Below are positions 30,446-40,459 of a DNA stretch of 64,000 nucleotides, piece after piece. Below the pieces are notes generated by a model. That model searched no databases. It was given only the letters and a program-made list of their open reading frames with translations, and was not told the origin of the DNA. Position 1 is the first letter of the stretch, and each line of letters starts with the position of its first letter. Position numbers and translations under genes: made by a program. The stretch covers positions 1 to 64,000 of the forward strand of contig JASBNA010000056.1 in assembly GCA_038087015.1 (NCBI GenBank), in the 5' to 3' direction. Origin of the DNA: Cerrena zonata (taxonomy: Eukaryota; Basidiomycota; Agaricomycetes; Polyporales; Cerrenaceae).

Positions 30446-30775
30446 CTATTTTGTATTCACAGTTAATTTTATTGTTGCAAAATTTTCAATTGCAATACCT
30501 TGACAACAAAGGAGATGATCATCGGCTTCGAACATGTCTTTTTTCATTGATCGATTCTGTACTATTCTCTAATACCTTCACCTGTTTCTATTAATAGTGG
30601 GTTCCAATATTTCTGCATTTCTTTTGAAAACACGCCTACATTATTCTCTGTGATATACATTGATTTCTATATACATTATTGAAGACACAGCATCGAATAT
30701 TACGGGTGAAGAAACCTATTTATATTAAGGCTCTTGCAAAAATTATAATGGAATAATGAATTTGAAGGACCAAAG

Positions 30776-32296
30776 ATGTCCTCTAATCAAGAACCGTATG
30801 CCTCGAAAAAGAATGTACCAGAAGAGACAAGGATTTCATCAACATCTTGGAATTTTCAAGATTCAGAAAGTTTGCAACATAAAAGCAAAACCAAAAACTT
30901 TATAGAAAGATTTTTCCGTAGTGGAGTAAAGAGAAGTCATGAAGAACATCGATTTACAAAAAAATTAGACCTTCACTTGCTTCTGTGGGGTTGCATTGCT
31001 TATATTCTTAAAAGTATAGATCAAACCAATGTCCTGAATGCTTATGTTAGTGGGATGAAGGAAGACCTCAATATAGTTGGGAATTCCTATAGCTGGATCC
31101 TTACGTTTTTTTTAATTGGTTATCTGATTGGAATATTACCTTCACAATTTTTTTTACAAAAAATAAAGACTCAATATTGGGTACCTTCTTGTGAATTTGT
31201 TTGGGGAGTATTGACCATGTGCTGTGCTTTTGTTGATTCTAATAGAAACAGTGGCCAAGGTCCAGTAAAAACTCTTTATGCTCTTCGTTTTCTTATTGGT
31301 TTACTAGAAAGTTCGAGCTGGCCGGCAATGATGACAATATTTCATAATTATTATGACAAATATGAATATGCTACTAGGGCTGCACTTTTTACAGGATCTT
31401 ACCACGCTGGTACAATGTTTACTGGATTTTTACAAGCTGCAATACACAAAAATTTAGATGGGGTCTCAGGAGTAGCTGGTTGGAAATGGCTATTCATTAT
31501 CAATGGGATAATGACAATGTTTTGGGCTTCTATTGGAGTCTACTTCATACCAAGTCCGGTTGAAAACGGAGGAGCAAGATGGATGAATTCCCAAGACTTA
31601 GCAGTAGCACAAGAGAAACTAGATCGAATGGGCAGAATCTCCAAACATCAATTCAACTTCAAAAAAGTTATTCAAGTTTTTACAGATTATCGATTCTACT
31701 TACTTTTATTGGCTTATGTCCCTGAGCTGTGGACAAATGGTGAAACTTACTTTAACTTATGGTTAAAAAGCCTAAAGAACAGTGACGGGACCCAACAGTT
31801 TTCTATCGAGCAAATAAATTTAATTCCTATAGCAGGTGCAGCCATTCAAATGGTGAACATTATAGTTTTATCTAAGTTTGCCGACAATACTGGGTATAAA
31901 CTACCAGTTATGATTTTTGAATGTTGTGTTGGTTTCACTGGGACCGTAATTCTTGCAACTTGGCCCAAACAAGAAGGTGTCAAATTTTTTGCATTTTTCC
32001 TATTATATGCAAAGAGTGCAAATGTTCCCATATTGACCTCTTTCATAGGAGAGATATGGGATAAAGCACCTGAAGTTAGGGCTATTGTTACGGGGTCACT
32101 AGTTTTAATGGTATATGCAAATAATGCTTGGATTTCTCTTTATGTTTGGCCTTCAAGCGAGGCCCCAGTATATAGATATGGGTATAAAGTTACGGCTGGT
32201 TTCATTTCTGCTTCGTTCATTGGTATTGTTTTCTTTTATTTCATAGGTTACAAACGAACTATGCAAAGACAAAACCAGTCTATTATAGTTGAATAA
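30776..32296 (+). CDS. MFS transporter, DAL5/SEO1/SOA1-type (anion:cation symporter family)
   Basis: 506 residues with a hydrophilic N terminus (about 1-65) and about 12 membrane segments. Family markers are DQTNVLNAYVSGMKEDLN after TM1, LPSQFFLQK after TM2, EYATRAALFTGSYHAGTMFTGFLQAAI in the middle, and GWKWLFIINGIMT before TM6. These are typical of fungal ACS transporters (allantoate, biotin, pantothenate, sulfonate/thio-compound carriers); substrate cannot be read from sequence. The divergent monooxygenase relic, three MUP1-like permeases downstream and a perfect Met31/32-type site favour a sulfur compound. Confidence 0.87.
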   Translation: MSSNQEPYASKKNVPEETRISSTSWNFQDSESLQHKSKTKNFIERFFRSGVKRSHEEHRFTKKLDLHLLLWGCIAYILKSIDQTNVLNAYVSGMKEDLNIVGNSYSWILTFFLIGYLIGILPSQFFLQKIKTQYWVPSCEFVWGVLTMCCAFVDSNRNSGQGPVKTLYALRFLIGLLESSSWPAMMTIFHNYYDKYEYATRAALFTGSYHAGTMFTGFLQAAIHKNLDGVSGVAGWKWLFIINGIMTMFWASIGVYFIPSPVENGGARWMNSQDLAVAQEKLDRMGRISKHQFNFKKVIQVFTDYRFYLLLLAYVPELWTNGETYFNLWLKSLKNSDGTQQFSIEQINLIPIAGAAIQMVNIIVLSKFADNTGYKLPVMIFECCVGFTGTVILATWPKQEGVKFFAFFLLYAKSANVPILTSFIGEIWDKAPEVRAIVTGSLVLMVYANNAWISLYVWPSSEAPVYRYGYKVTAGFISASFIGIVFFYFIGYKRTMQRQNQSIIVE

Positions 32297-32334
32297 TTAT
32301 AATTTATAATCCATGCGAGATACCATTTATTTAT

Positions 32335-32676
32335 CTATGTATTATGTATGTACCCATTTACTTCCCATATACCTATTAACTCGTGCACTCCTCTAATGAT
32401 ATACAATTCATTATGATATAAATTGGGAGTATTGACTCCGTTTTTAGAAAAATCATCAAGATACTTCCTAACCATTTCATCATAATCCCTGTAGTCTGCT
32501 GCATCAAAGTATATATAAAATAAATAATATTTATTACCGTCTATAAAATCTGATACTTGGGTAATATGTGCACCAGAAATACGACTAGGATCATTCAATA
32601 GCCCAGCTAAAGATATCTCATTAATCAAATCTTTTCTATTGGATGTCATTGTAGATTTGGCGATAGTGAATTTCAA
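32335..32676 (-). CDS. Hypothetical protein, 113 aa
   Basis: Not recognised. The ORF encodes a soluble acidic protein with evenly mixed composition (for example HITQVSDFIDGNKYYLFYIYFDAADY and HELIGIWEVNGYI), which looks protein-like rather than random. A second Met at residue 10 (32649) is a possible start. It is convergent with the transporter, with only 38 bp between stop codons. It could be a small alpha/beta-fold protein, but I cannot name a family. Confidence 0.45.
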   Translation of the reverse strand: MKFTIAKSTMTSNRKDLINEISLAGLLNDPSRISGAHITQVSDFIDGNKYYLFYIYFDAADYRDYDEMVRKYLDDFSKNGVNTPNLYHNELYIIRGVHELIGIWEVNGYIHNT

Positions 32677-32953
32677 TAGCTGATTTGTTTGGTTTCTTTA
32701 TATTCGTTAAAATTTGCTTGTTTACTGGTGACTCACAAAGCTGCTTCTAATTAGGTAAGCTTTTGCAACAAAGCTGGTAGTCAGCTCCACGCAAGGATTA
32801 TGCGTAAGAACATATCTCTAACGCTGCCGAAAGGTTATGAAGCTGCTCTTCGAAGTAACTGGGATGATCTTATATTTAAAGTTGAATATTTCACAATAAA
32901 GATGAAGTGCTGCTGCAGCACAATACATTTTGCACGATTGAAGAAACTATATA

Positions 32954-34693
32954 TTAGAGCTTGAACTGTTTGTTATTATCACTAAGTGACACAGTGATGT
33001 TCTCTAGAGAGCTTGCATCGTCTGTATCTATTAACTTTCCATTCTCATCATGTTCTGCATCCCACCTTTCTAAATCTCTCTTGTTAACTTTAACCACAGT
33101 ATGGCCTTGTTCTCCATTTTCTAAAGAATAAAACGAAACTCTATGTTCATAGTTATATAACTTAGGCAAAAGCTTTGCCCAAACATAGTAATACAGAAGA
33201 CACAAACAGATAATACCAATCGTCGTTAGAGCATAAGCACAATAGAAAAAGGAAACATCTGAACCTTTTAAAGTTCCATCTGCTGGTGGGACAAAGGCCA
33301 TGGCAAAAACGAAGATCTCGTATAGAATAACAAGTATTAGAACTGGAAATGGAACCTTCCAGCCAACGAATCCTAACCCGGCTTTTTCCCTTTGCTTTCT
33401 AACAAGAAGAAGCCCAACAACCAAAAGAATTTTAAAGATATACCCAGAATAAGCACCCATATCAACAACAAAGTTGAAAGCATCCCCTGGTGGAGGAGCA
33501 AGACTAACTATAACATTCACCACCCACATAACAGTGATGGGTAAAATGGGAGTACCCCATGGTTTTGTGGAAGTCCATAACTTAGAGTAAGGCAAAACAC
33601 CTTGTCTACCACATTCTCTTAACACACGAGATTGTCCAACAACAGAAGCAATTAAGTGGCCAAGAGCAGCGAGTGCAACTAAGACATCAAGAGCTTTTTG
33701 AGCTGCTGAAGTCCCAAAGACCTTTGAAAAATATACAGAAGAAATCAAAGTACCAGCCTCAGAGATTTCTTCAACTGATCCTATACCAGCATAATAGGAA
33801 GTTATAACCAAAATGTATAGAATACATACAAAAAGAACAACAGCAGGTATGAAAAAGCGGAATAGGTTTTTACTTTTCCTTGGATCTGCTTCGCCAGCTA
33901 ACATGATACAATACTGGGTCCCCCCATAAGAAAAGGAGACCTTCAAGATAGCATTACTGATGGCATTTCCATTGGTGGTGGTTCCCTCCCATGCATTTTT
34001 GAACACTGAATGCGGGTCCTTCACTTTTGAACCACCGCCTAATACAACAAGTCCACTAATAACGATGAAAAGCATAAAAACTAATTTGACAAAACCTAAA
34101 AAGTTAGACAACTTCAAGGACAACTTGCTGCTTATTGCGGCTAAAACACAAGCGAATGTCAAAATGGCTATTCCAACACCTCTTTCTGCCCAAGCACTCG
34201 AATTCACTCCACTGGCCAGAAGAATGTAGGTTCCAAAGGCTATGGAGCTCGAGTTTAAATAACTCAAACAAACCGAAACAGCTGCATAAGTGGTTGGAAT
34301 CATAAAGTCTGGTTTTGGGTAAGCTTGTTCTAAAAAAGCAACGTCGGCACCATTCCTTAATCTAAAATAGGTTAAATACTCAATGTATACCGAAAGCTCC
34401 ATAATCATAATGAAAAACCCACTCACCCACAAAACATACGTTGATCCAATACTGCCCATGGATTTCACAATACTACCTGGGGTTGCAAAAATACCAGTAC
34501 CAATCATACCTTGAAGAACCATGTAAAAAGCAGTCACATAGTCAAGATTATATCCAAGAGGGTTTACCCTCTCCACAGGAGCACCGTTTACATTTTGCTT
34601 GATGGAACATTCTCCAGTATCATGACTGTCGAAATCGATTTCTTCAATATCTCCACCAAAGAATGGATTGAAAAGTTTTTTAACCCTAGACAT
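32954..34693 (-). CDS. MUP1-like amino acid permease (LAT family), tandem copy 1
   Basis: A 579-residue, 12-helix APC-superfamily permease. GMIGTGIFATPGS near residue 62 is the substrate-binding TM1 break typical of the LAT/MUP (methionine permease) group. It shares SIGSTYVLWVSG, NSSSIAFGTYILL, RVLRECGRQGVLPYSKLWTSTKPWGTP and LAPPPGDAFNFVVDMG with its two neighbours. The cytosolic tail carries HTVVKVNKRDLERWDAEHDENGKL and ends ENITVSLSD. Likely imports methionine or related neutral amino acids at the plasma membrane. It is transcribed in the same direction as the two other copies; a CTGTGGC core lies 246 bp upstream. Confidence 0.87.
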   Translation of the reverse strand: MSRVKKLFNPFFGGDIEEIDFDSHDTGECSIKQNVNGAPVERVNPLGYNLDYVTAFYMVLQGMIGTGIFATPGSIVKSMGSIGSTYVLWVSGFFIMIMELSVYIEYLTYFRLRNGADVAFLEQAYPKPDFMIPTTYAAVSVCLSYLNSSSIAFGTYILLASGVNSSAWAERGVGIAILTFACVLAAISSKLSLKLSNFLGFVKLVFMLFIVISGLVVLGGGSKVKDPHSVFKNAWEGTTTNGNAISNAILKVSFSYGGTQYCIMLAGEADPRKSKNLFRFFIPAVVLFVCILYILVITSYYAGIGSVEEISEAGTLISSVYFSKVFGTSAAQKALDVLVALAALGHLIASVVGQSRVLRECGRQGVLPYSKLWTSTKPWGTPILPITVMWVVNVIVSLAPPPGDAFNFVVDMGAYSGYIFKILLVVGLLLVRKQREKAGLGFVGWKVPFPVLILVILYEIFVFAMAFVPPADGTLKGSDVSFFYCAYALTTIGIICLCLLYYYVWAKLLPKLYNYEHRVSFYSLENGEQGHTVVKVNKRDLERWDAEHDENGKLIDTDDASSLENITVSLSDNNKQFKL

Positions 34694-35330
34694 GATTATG
34701 TCAAAAAACTCCTTGGTTTAAGTAGACTGGTTTGTGAAGTTGTTCTCTCAATGGAATATTTATATAAATCCAAAAATCCTAAGCCAACAAAGCCATTACC
34801 ACCACTTTAATTTACCGGGATTATCCCGTACATATAACTTGACATATTTATGAAAAAAAGTATAATATAAAGTTCATTCAAGAACAGTACACGATTTGAA
34901 ACTTGTTTTAGGCAAATGACGGCACATTTCCGATTGCAGCCACAGGTTGCAAATTTTTTTCTGATAGCCGCAAAAATTCTGATTTGAAAGCGAACACCAA
35001 CTTGGAACGATCATTAAACAAAGAGGTTCTTTTGTTACCAGGACCTTCTCCGGCTCATAGTAGTACCGGCATTATGAACTTCACGGGATTAACCATTCAT
35101 AAACCTTGCAATCAAGCTTTCTAAGTATACTTACAGCCACAATGATTTTCTTCTCGGTTGGAATTTTCAGAAAAATCTGTGATCTATTCAAAAAGTATTT
35201 GCAAGCGTAATCGAAATTTAACAAAGCAAGAATTTGGAAAGCAATGTCAAAGTTTTTATTTGTGTTCTATATACGTATATTTTTAGGAATACTTACTTTA
35301 AAATTTAATTGAAAAACAGTTATAATTAAT
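34694..35330. other. Intergenic between permease copies 1 and 2
   Basis: The promoter of permease 1 holds the GCCACAG core at 34939-34945 within a 13-mer (ATTGCAGCCACAG) that recurs upstream of permease 2. A weaker CAGCCACAA occurs near 35134. No gene. Confidence 0.5.
34939..34945 (-). promoter_or_regulatory. Met31/32-like core upstream of permease 1
   Basis: The minus strand reads AACCTGTGGC, one mismatch from AAACTGTGGC. The flanking 13-mer ATTGCAGCCACAG (34933-34945) is identical to 37200-37212 upstream of permease 2, so the element was kept after gene duplication. Confidence 0.45.
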
Positions 35331-37091
35331 TTAAGCTTTGAACAACTTATTCTTATCAGATATCGAAACAGTTATATTTTCAACTGAGGCCGAATATTGG
35401 TTTTCGATTGAGTGTCCGTCATCGCTGATGAGTTTCCCAGACTTATCATGTTCCGCATCCCACTTTTCTAGATCTTCGTATTTAACTTTGACTACCGTAT
35501 TTCCCTTTTCACCATTTTTCAAAGAGTAAAATGATTGCCTATGTTCATATTTAAACATTTTTGGTAGAATCTTTGCCCAAACAAAATAGTAGAAAGAACA
35601 TAATCCAATAATCCCAAAACATGCAAGGGAATAAGCACAGTAGAAGAAAGAAACATCTGAACCCTTTAAAGTGCCATCGTCTGGAGGCACAAATGCCATA
35701 GCAATTACAAATAATTCATAGCAGGCAATCATGATTAAAATTGGCAAAGGAACTTTCCAACCTTCAAACCCTAAGCCAGCTGCTTTCCTTCTCTTTCTAA
35801 TTTTCAAAAGACCGATTACAAGGAAAAATCTAAATATATATATCACATAGGCTCCCATATCAACAACAAAGTTGAAAGCATCACCTGGTGGAGGTGCAAC
35901 ACTAACAATCACATTTACCACCCAAATAACAATGATGGGTAAAATGGGAGTACCCCATGGTTTTGTTGAAGTCCACAACCTAGCATAAGGTAAAACACCT
36001 TGTCTACCACATTCTCTTAATACACGAGATTGCCCAATCACAGTTGCAAGTAGATGTCCAAAAGCAGCTAATGCAACCAAAACGTCTAAAGCTTTTGTAG
36101 CAGCTGAAGTTCCAAAAACCTTTGAAAAATATACAGAAGAAACCAAAGTACCAGCTTTGGAAATTTCTTCGACTGATCCTATACCAGCATAATAAGCTGT
36201 AATAACTAATAAATATAATGTGAAAACAAAGAATACAACAAACGGGACAAAAAAACGAAATAAATTTTTAGTTTGTTTAGGATGGGATTCTCCAGCTAAC
36301 ATAACACAGTATTGAGTACCTCCCATTGAAAATGATACTTTTAAAATGGCATTACCAATGGCATTACCACTAGTAGTTGTACCTTCCCATGCATTTTTAA
36401 AAACTTCATGGGAATTTTGTACTCTTGTTCCACCACCCAAAACCACCAATCCACTAATGGCAATAAATAAAATGAAAACAATTTTGACAACGCCCAAAAG
36501 GTTTGTTAATCTTAAACTCCACCTACTATTTATGGCAGCTAGCATACAAGAAAATGTTAGACTTGCTAACCCAACACCTCTTGCAGCCCATGCTGAATCA
36601 GAACCGGCTGCCAGTAGGATATATGTCCCAAAAGCAATGGAACTAGAATTAAGAAAACTTAAACAAACTGTAACAGCTGCATAAATTGTAGCCACCAAAA
36701 ACTGAGGTTCAGGATATGCTCTTTCTAAAAAGGCTGCATCACCACCAGAACGTCTTTTGAAGTAGGAGATATACTCTATATATACACTGACTTCTGCCAA
36801 CACAATCAAGAATCCTGATACCCACAAAACATAAGTTGATCCAATGCTCCCCATTGATTTCACAACAGTACCAGGTGTTGCAAAAATCCCAGTTCCAATC
36901 ATTCCCTGGACAACCATGAAGAAAGCAGTTGGGTAATTAAGATTATAACCAAGTGGATTCACCTCTTCGACTGGAGAACCCCCTTCATCTTGCTTAATAG
37001 AAGAGTTACCGTCATTTTCGTTGGTAGCATAATCAATTTCTTCTAGATTTCCTTTGTAGAAAAGATTGGAAAACTTTTCACGTACTGGCAT
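35331..37091 (-). CDS. MUP1-like amino acid permease (LAT family), tandem copy 2
   Basis: Paralogue of the adjacent genes with the same order of blocks: QGMIGTGIFATPGT, SIGSTYVLWVSGF, AWEGTTTSGNAIGNAILKVSFSMGGTQYC, ECGRQGVLPYARLWTSTKPWGTP, APPPGDAFNFVVDMGAY. I chose Met at 37091 (MPVREKFSNLFYKGN) over an upstream Met at 37166, because both paralogues start at the equivalent place (MSRVKKLFNPFFGG) and the extra 25 residues have no counterpart. The result is 586 residues. Tail ends SVENITVSISD. Likely methionine or neutral amino acid import; differential specificity from copies 1 and 3 is not predictable. Confidence 0.87.
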   Translation of the reverse strand: MPVREKFSNLFYKGNLEEIDYATNENDGNSSIKQDEGGSPVEEVNPLGYNLNYPTAFFMVVQGMIGTGIFATPGTVVKSMGSIGSTYVLWVSGFLIVLAEVSVYIEYISYFKRRSGGDAAFLERAYPEPQFLVATIYAAVTVCLSFLNSSSIAFGTYILLAAGSDSAWAARGVGLASLTFSCMLAAINSRWSLRLTNLLGVVKIVFILFIAISGLVVLGGGTRVQNSHEVFKNAWEGTTTSGNAIGNAILKVSFSMGGTQYCVMLAGESHPKQTKNLFRFFVPFVVFFVFTLYLLVITAYYAGIGSVEEISKAGTLVSSVYFSKVFGTSAATKALDVLVALAAFGHLLATVIGQSRVLRECGRQGVLPYARLWTSTKPWGTPILPIIVIWVVNVIVSVAPPPGDAFNFVVDMGAYVIYIFRFFLVIGLLKIRKRRKAAGLGFEGWKVPLPILIMIACYELFVIAMAFVPPDDGTLKGSDVSFFYCAYSLACFGIIGLCSFYYFVWAKILPKMFKYEHRQSFYSLKNGEKGNTVVKVKYEDLEKWDAEHDKSGKLISDDGHSIENQYSASVENITVSISDKNKLFKA

Positions 37092-37205
37092 CTTTTTGAT
37101 ATCATCCGAAAAGTGCTTTTTGATACACGAGACAAGCCCATACTTAAGTAGTATATGGTGTTTCAACTTGCTATCTTATTGTAAAGCGAAGTGCTATGAA
37201 TTGCA

Positions 37206-37212
37206 GCCACAG
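37206..37212 (-). promoter_or_regulatory. Met31/32-like core upstream of permease 2
   Basis: The minus strand reads CTGTGGC, 115 bp upstream of the chosen start, in the 13-mer shared with permease 1's promoter. The A-tract before the core has one extra base (AAAGCTGTGGC). Confidence 0.4.
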
Positions 37213-37591
37213 CTTTTCGCATCATTAATGTCAAATCTGTCAAATTTTCTATCAATAACAGATTTAACAGCAAATTGAAGATCCATTATGCTTTGCCTTG
37301 ATTTATGCAAGGCACTCTTCATTACATTTATCCATTAAGCAATTTAAGACGAGGGTAAATCTTTCTTCTTGAGCACCTAATAATTGAAATGAGGAAGTAA
37401 TTCTCACCACAATACCCATAGCCTACCCTCTCAAACATGATTTACTACGGCACTTTTGATTTGAACAGCAAACTGAATCAAGGTATTGTATATGTATAAA
37501 GTATTTTTTATTAAGTCCAAAAATAATATATATAAATATATATATATAAGTAGGGTAAGAGAATTGAAGAACCAGTAATAAATAAAAAAAA

Positions 37592-39372
37592 TCAAACTTT
37601 ATCTTGTTTGTTATCGGTAACTGAGATAGAAATATTTTCAACGCTGGTTGGATATTCATAATCACTGGTATGACTGATTGTTTGATCATTTGAGTCAGCT
37701 TGACTAATTTCCCATCTGAAGTATGTTCCAAATCCCATTGGGCAACATCTTTTGCAGCAACCTTGACAACTGTATGTCCTTGCTCACCATTTTGTAAGGT
37801 GAAAGAACCAATTCTATGTTCATAATTGTAGAATTTTGGTAATATTTTAGCCCAAATGTAATAATAGCTAATACATAATCCAATTATTCCAATAGTTGTT
37901 AAAGCATAAGTACAATAAAAGAAAGATACATCAGAACCAATTAGCGAACCATCAGCAGGAGGAACAAAAGCCATTGCAACAACAAATATTTCATATAAAA
38001 TAATTATGATCAAAATAGGCATTGGAACTTTCCATCCTTGATAACCCAAACCGGCTTCCTTTCTTTGTTTTCTGACAAGAAGAAGTCCGACTACCAAAAG
38101 CAATTTGAAAATATAACTTGAATAAGAACCCATATCAACAATGAAGTTGTAGGCATCACCAGGAGGTGGGGCTATACTTACAATCAAGTTAACTAGCCAA
38201 GTTATAAAAATTGGTAAAAGGGGAGTTCCCCAGGGTTTTGTAGAAGTCCATAGCTTAGAGTAAGGCAAAACACCTTGTCTACCACACTCTCTTAAGGCAC
38301 GAGAATGGCCAACTACTGCAGCTAATAAATGACCAAAAGCAGATAATGCAACCATAATATCAAGAGCTTTTGTAGCGGATTTAGTACCGAAAACTCTTGA
38401 AAAGAATGCCGAAGCAACCAAAGTACTAGAAGATCCAATTTCTTCAGCTGATTCAAATGCTGAATAGTAAGAAGTTATAATACATATATAAAGAATGTAA
38501 ATAAAGAATAGCACTCCAGGAACGAAAAAGCGGAAGACATTTTTAGTCTGTCTTGGATTTGTTTCCCCAACTAAACTGAAAACATATTGGGTCCCACCGA
38601 AAGAGAACGAAACCTTTAAAATGGCATTACTAATAGCATTGCCATCACTAGTGGTACCTTGCCAGGCATTCTTAAAGATCTCATGAGGATTTTGGATACG
38701 AGTATTTCCACCTAAAACCACAAATCCAGTAATGACAATGAAGAAAAGGAAGACAACTTTGACGAATCCCAAAAAGTTTGATAATCTTAAACTCCATTCA
38801 GTATTTATTGCTGCTAATATACAAGCGAATGATAAAACAGCCATTCCAACACCTCTTTGACCCCACGCAGAAGCTTCAACACCGGCAGCACTCAAAACAT
38901 AAGTCCCAAAAGCGATAGCAGAAGAGTTTAAGAACAGCAAACAAATAGATACAGCAGCATAAGTCGTAGGAATCATAAAATCTGGCTTTGGATAAGCTTG
39001 TTCCAAATAAGCTACATCACCTCCATTTCTCTTCTTGAAGTAAGTAACGTACTCAATATATACAAATACTTCAAAAAGAACAATTATAAAGCCCGAAGTC
39101 CATAATACATAAGTTGACCCAATACTACCCATCGACTTAACAATTGTTGCAGGAGTTGCAAAGATACCAGTACCTATGACACCTTGAATGACCATATAGA
39201 AAGTAGTAACATAATCAAGGTTATAACCGAGTGGATTCACTGATTCAACCGGAGCACCATTTGAATTTTGAGTATCAGAGTAGTTACTTTCGTGATCTGA
39301 GTGAACTTGGTAGTCAATATCATCAACTTTTCCTCCAAAGAAAGGTGCTAACGCAGTCTTAGCTCGAGACAT
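37592..39372 (-). CDS. MUP1-like amino acid permease (LAT family), tandem copy 3, with apparent C-terminal frameshift
   Basis: The first 12-helix part matches the two neighbours (QGVIGTGIFATPAT, ECGRQGVLPYSKLWTSTKPWGTP, APPPGDAYNFIVDMG, HTVVKVAAKDVAQWDLEHTSDGKL). After GKL, near 37701-37710, the uninterrupted frame enters unrelated hydrophobic sequence and runs to 37423. One frame over, the DNA encodes a tail ending SVENISISVTDNKQDKV and stopping at 37592, equivalent to the ENITVSLSD ends of the paralogues. I annotate the conserved end. The shift could be a sequencing error or a real one-base loss replacing the regulatory tail. Promoter has AAACTGTGG 171 bp upstream. Confidence 0.8.
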
Positions 39373-40262
39373 ATTGGCTTACAGAAAGCAATTTTTGACC
39401 ATCATGCCCTTCTTTATATTAGTATATATATAGTCTTTTATAGCCAAGACATGAGGAGATACTATTCGCCATAGGAAGCTAATTAAACAGTACAATTATT
39501 TCATTGTAAAAGAAAAATCCTTTGCAATTAAATTAACTGAAAAAACTGTGGTGGCTCTTTGTTTTTTTTTTTTTGCGGTAAAAAGGTTGCAACATTTTCG
39601 ATAAAGAAACGTTTGATAATACAAGATTGATTGATTTCAATATTGTTCAATTATTATACTTTTCTGAATAGTATCGAATCTCGTAAGATGTAGCTTATAG
39701 GTAAATAAGGGAGTCCTTACTAAAAGTGTTCTTAACCTTCATTTTTTTGCAACCTAAGTAATACTTTTCTTTTCGTGAGTCGAAAGATCAATATTAATGC
39801 GTGATACTTCCCTGATAATTTTAGCTGGCCTCAAGAGTAAAAAATATTATCCAGTTGGCGAAAGAGTCAAGAGGCAGTAAAGATTGAAGTTGTGGCTTCT
39901 TTCGATTGGATCTCTCGGTTGGTTCTTCCGATTAAGACAAGAAGTAGCAAAGAACACTACATTAGTATGTTACTCAATTAAGCAGAATCGATCACTATAA
40001 AGTGATTTTTCAGCTTTTGCGTTAATTGAATAGAAAATACACCCGAAAAAATTTCAACTTATTTAACAGCTTTAATAAAACTTTTTTCAACGAAAATGGA
40101 AAAAATCCTAGCAGAAATTTGAGAATTTTTTTAATAGAATTGTAGTTAGTATAAAAAACACTAGAAAATCAAGCTTTTTCAAATTTTTTTAATTTTAGAA
40201 AATTTATGTGAATATTTTAGTCCCAGGGATAGGAAATCAGCTGCTGAAAAATTTATAAAATC
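39373..40262. other. Intergenic: permease 3 promoter and AT-rich spacer
   Basis: Apart from the Met31/32-like site at 39543, the sequence is AT-rich with no gene, LTR or repeat that I can recognise. The tRNA-Glu gene starts at 40263. Confidence 0.45.
39543..39551 (+). promoter_or_regulatory. Met31/32-like site upstream of permease 3
   Basis: AAACTGTGG on the plus strand, followed by TGGC; nine bases match the Met31/Met32 consensus. Orientation is opposite to the other sites. Confidence 0.45.
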
Positions 40263-40334
40263 TCCGATATAGTGTAACGGCTAGCACGGTTCGCTTTCAC
40301 CGAGCAAACCCGGGTTCGACTCCCGGTATCGGAA
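40263..40334 (+). tRNA. tRNA-Glu (UUC)
   Basis: A 72-nt cloverleaf: acceptor TCCGATA (40263-40269) pairs with TATCGGA (40327-40333), discriminator A. The D arm TAGTGTAACGGCTAGCAC, the anticodon loop CTTTCAC giving anticodon TTC, and the T arm GGGTTCGACTCCC all match yeast tRNA-Glu. No intron. A T-rich Pol III terminator follows at 40335-40346. Confidence 0.95.
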
Positions 40335-40459
40335 TTTTCTTTTTTGAATTCAAAATCTCTTATAACAATTTTTTTTTATCTTCATCAACATAAATCTACT
40401 CAATGGCTTAATGCAAAAACTTTATTTTCTATATACCAATTTAACTAAAATCCTTCGAA

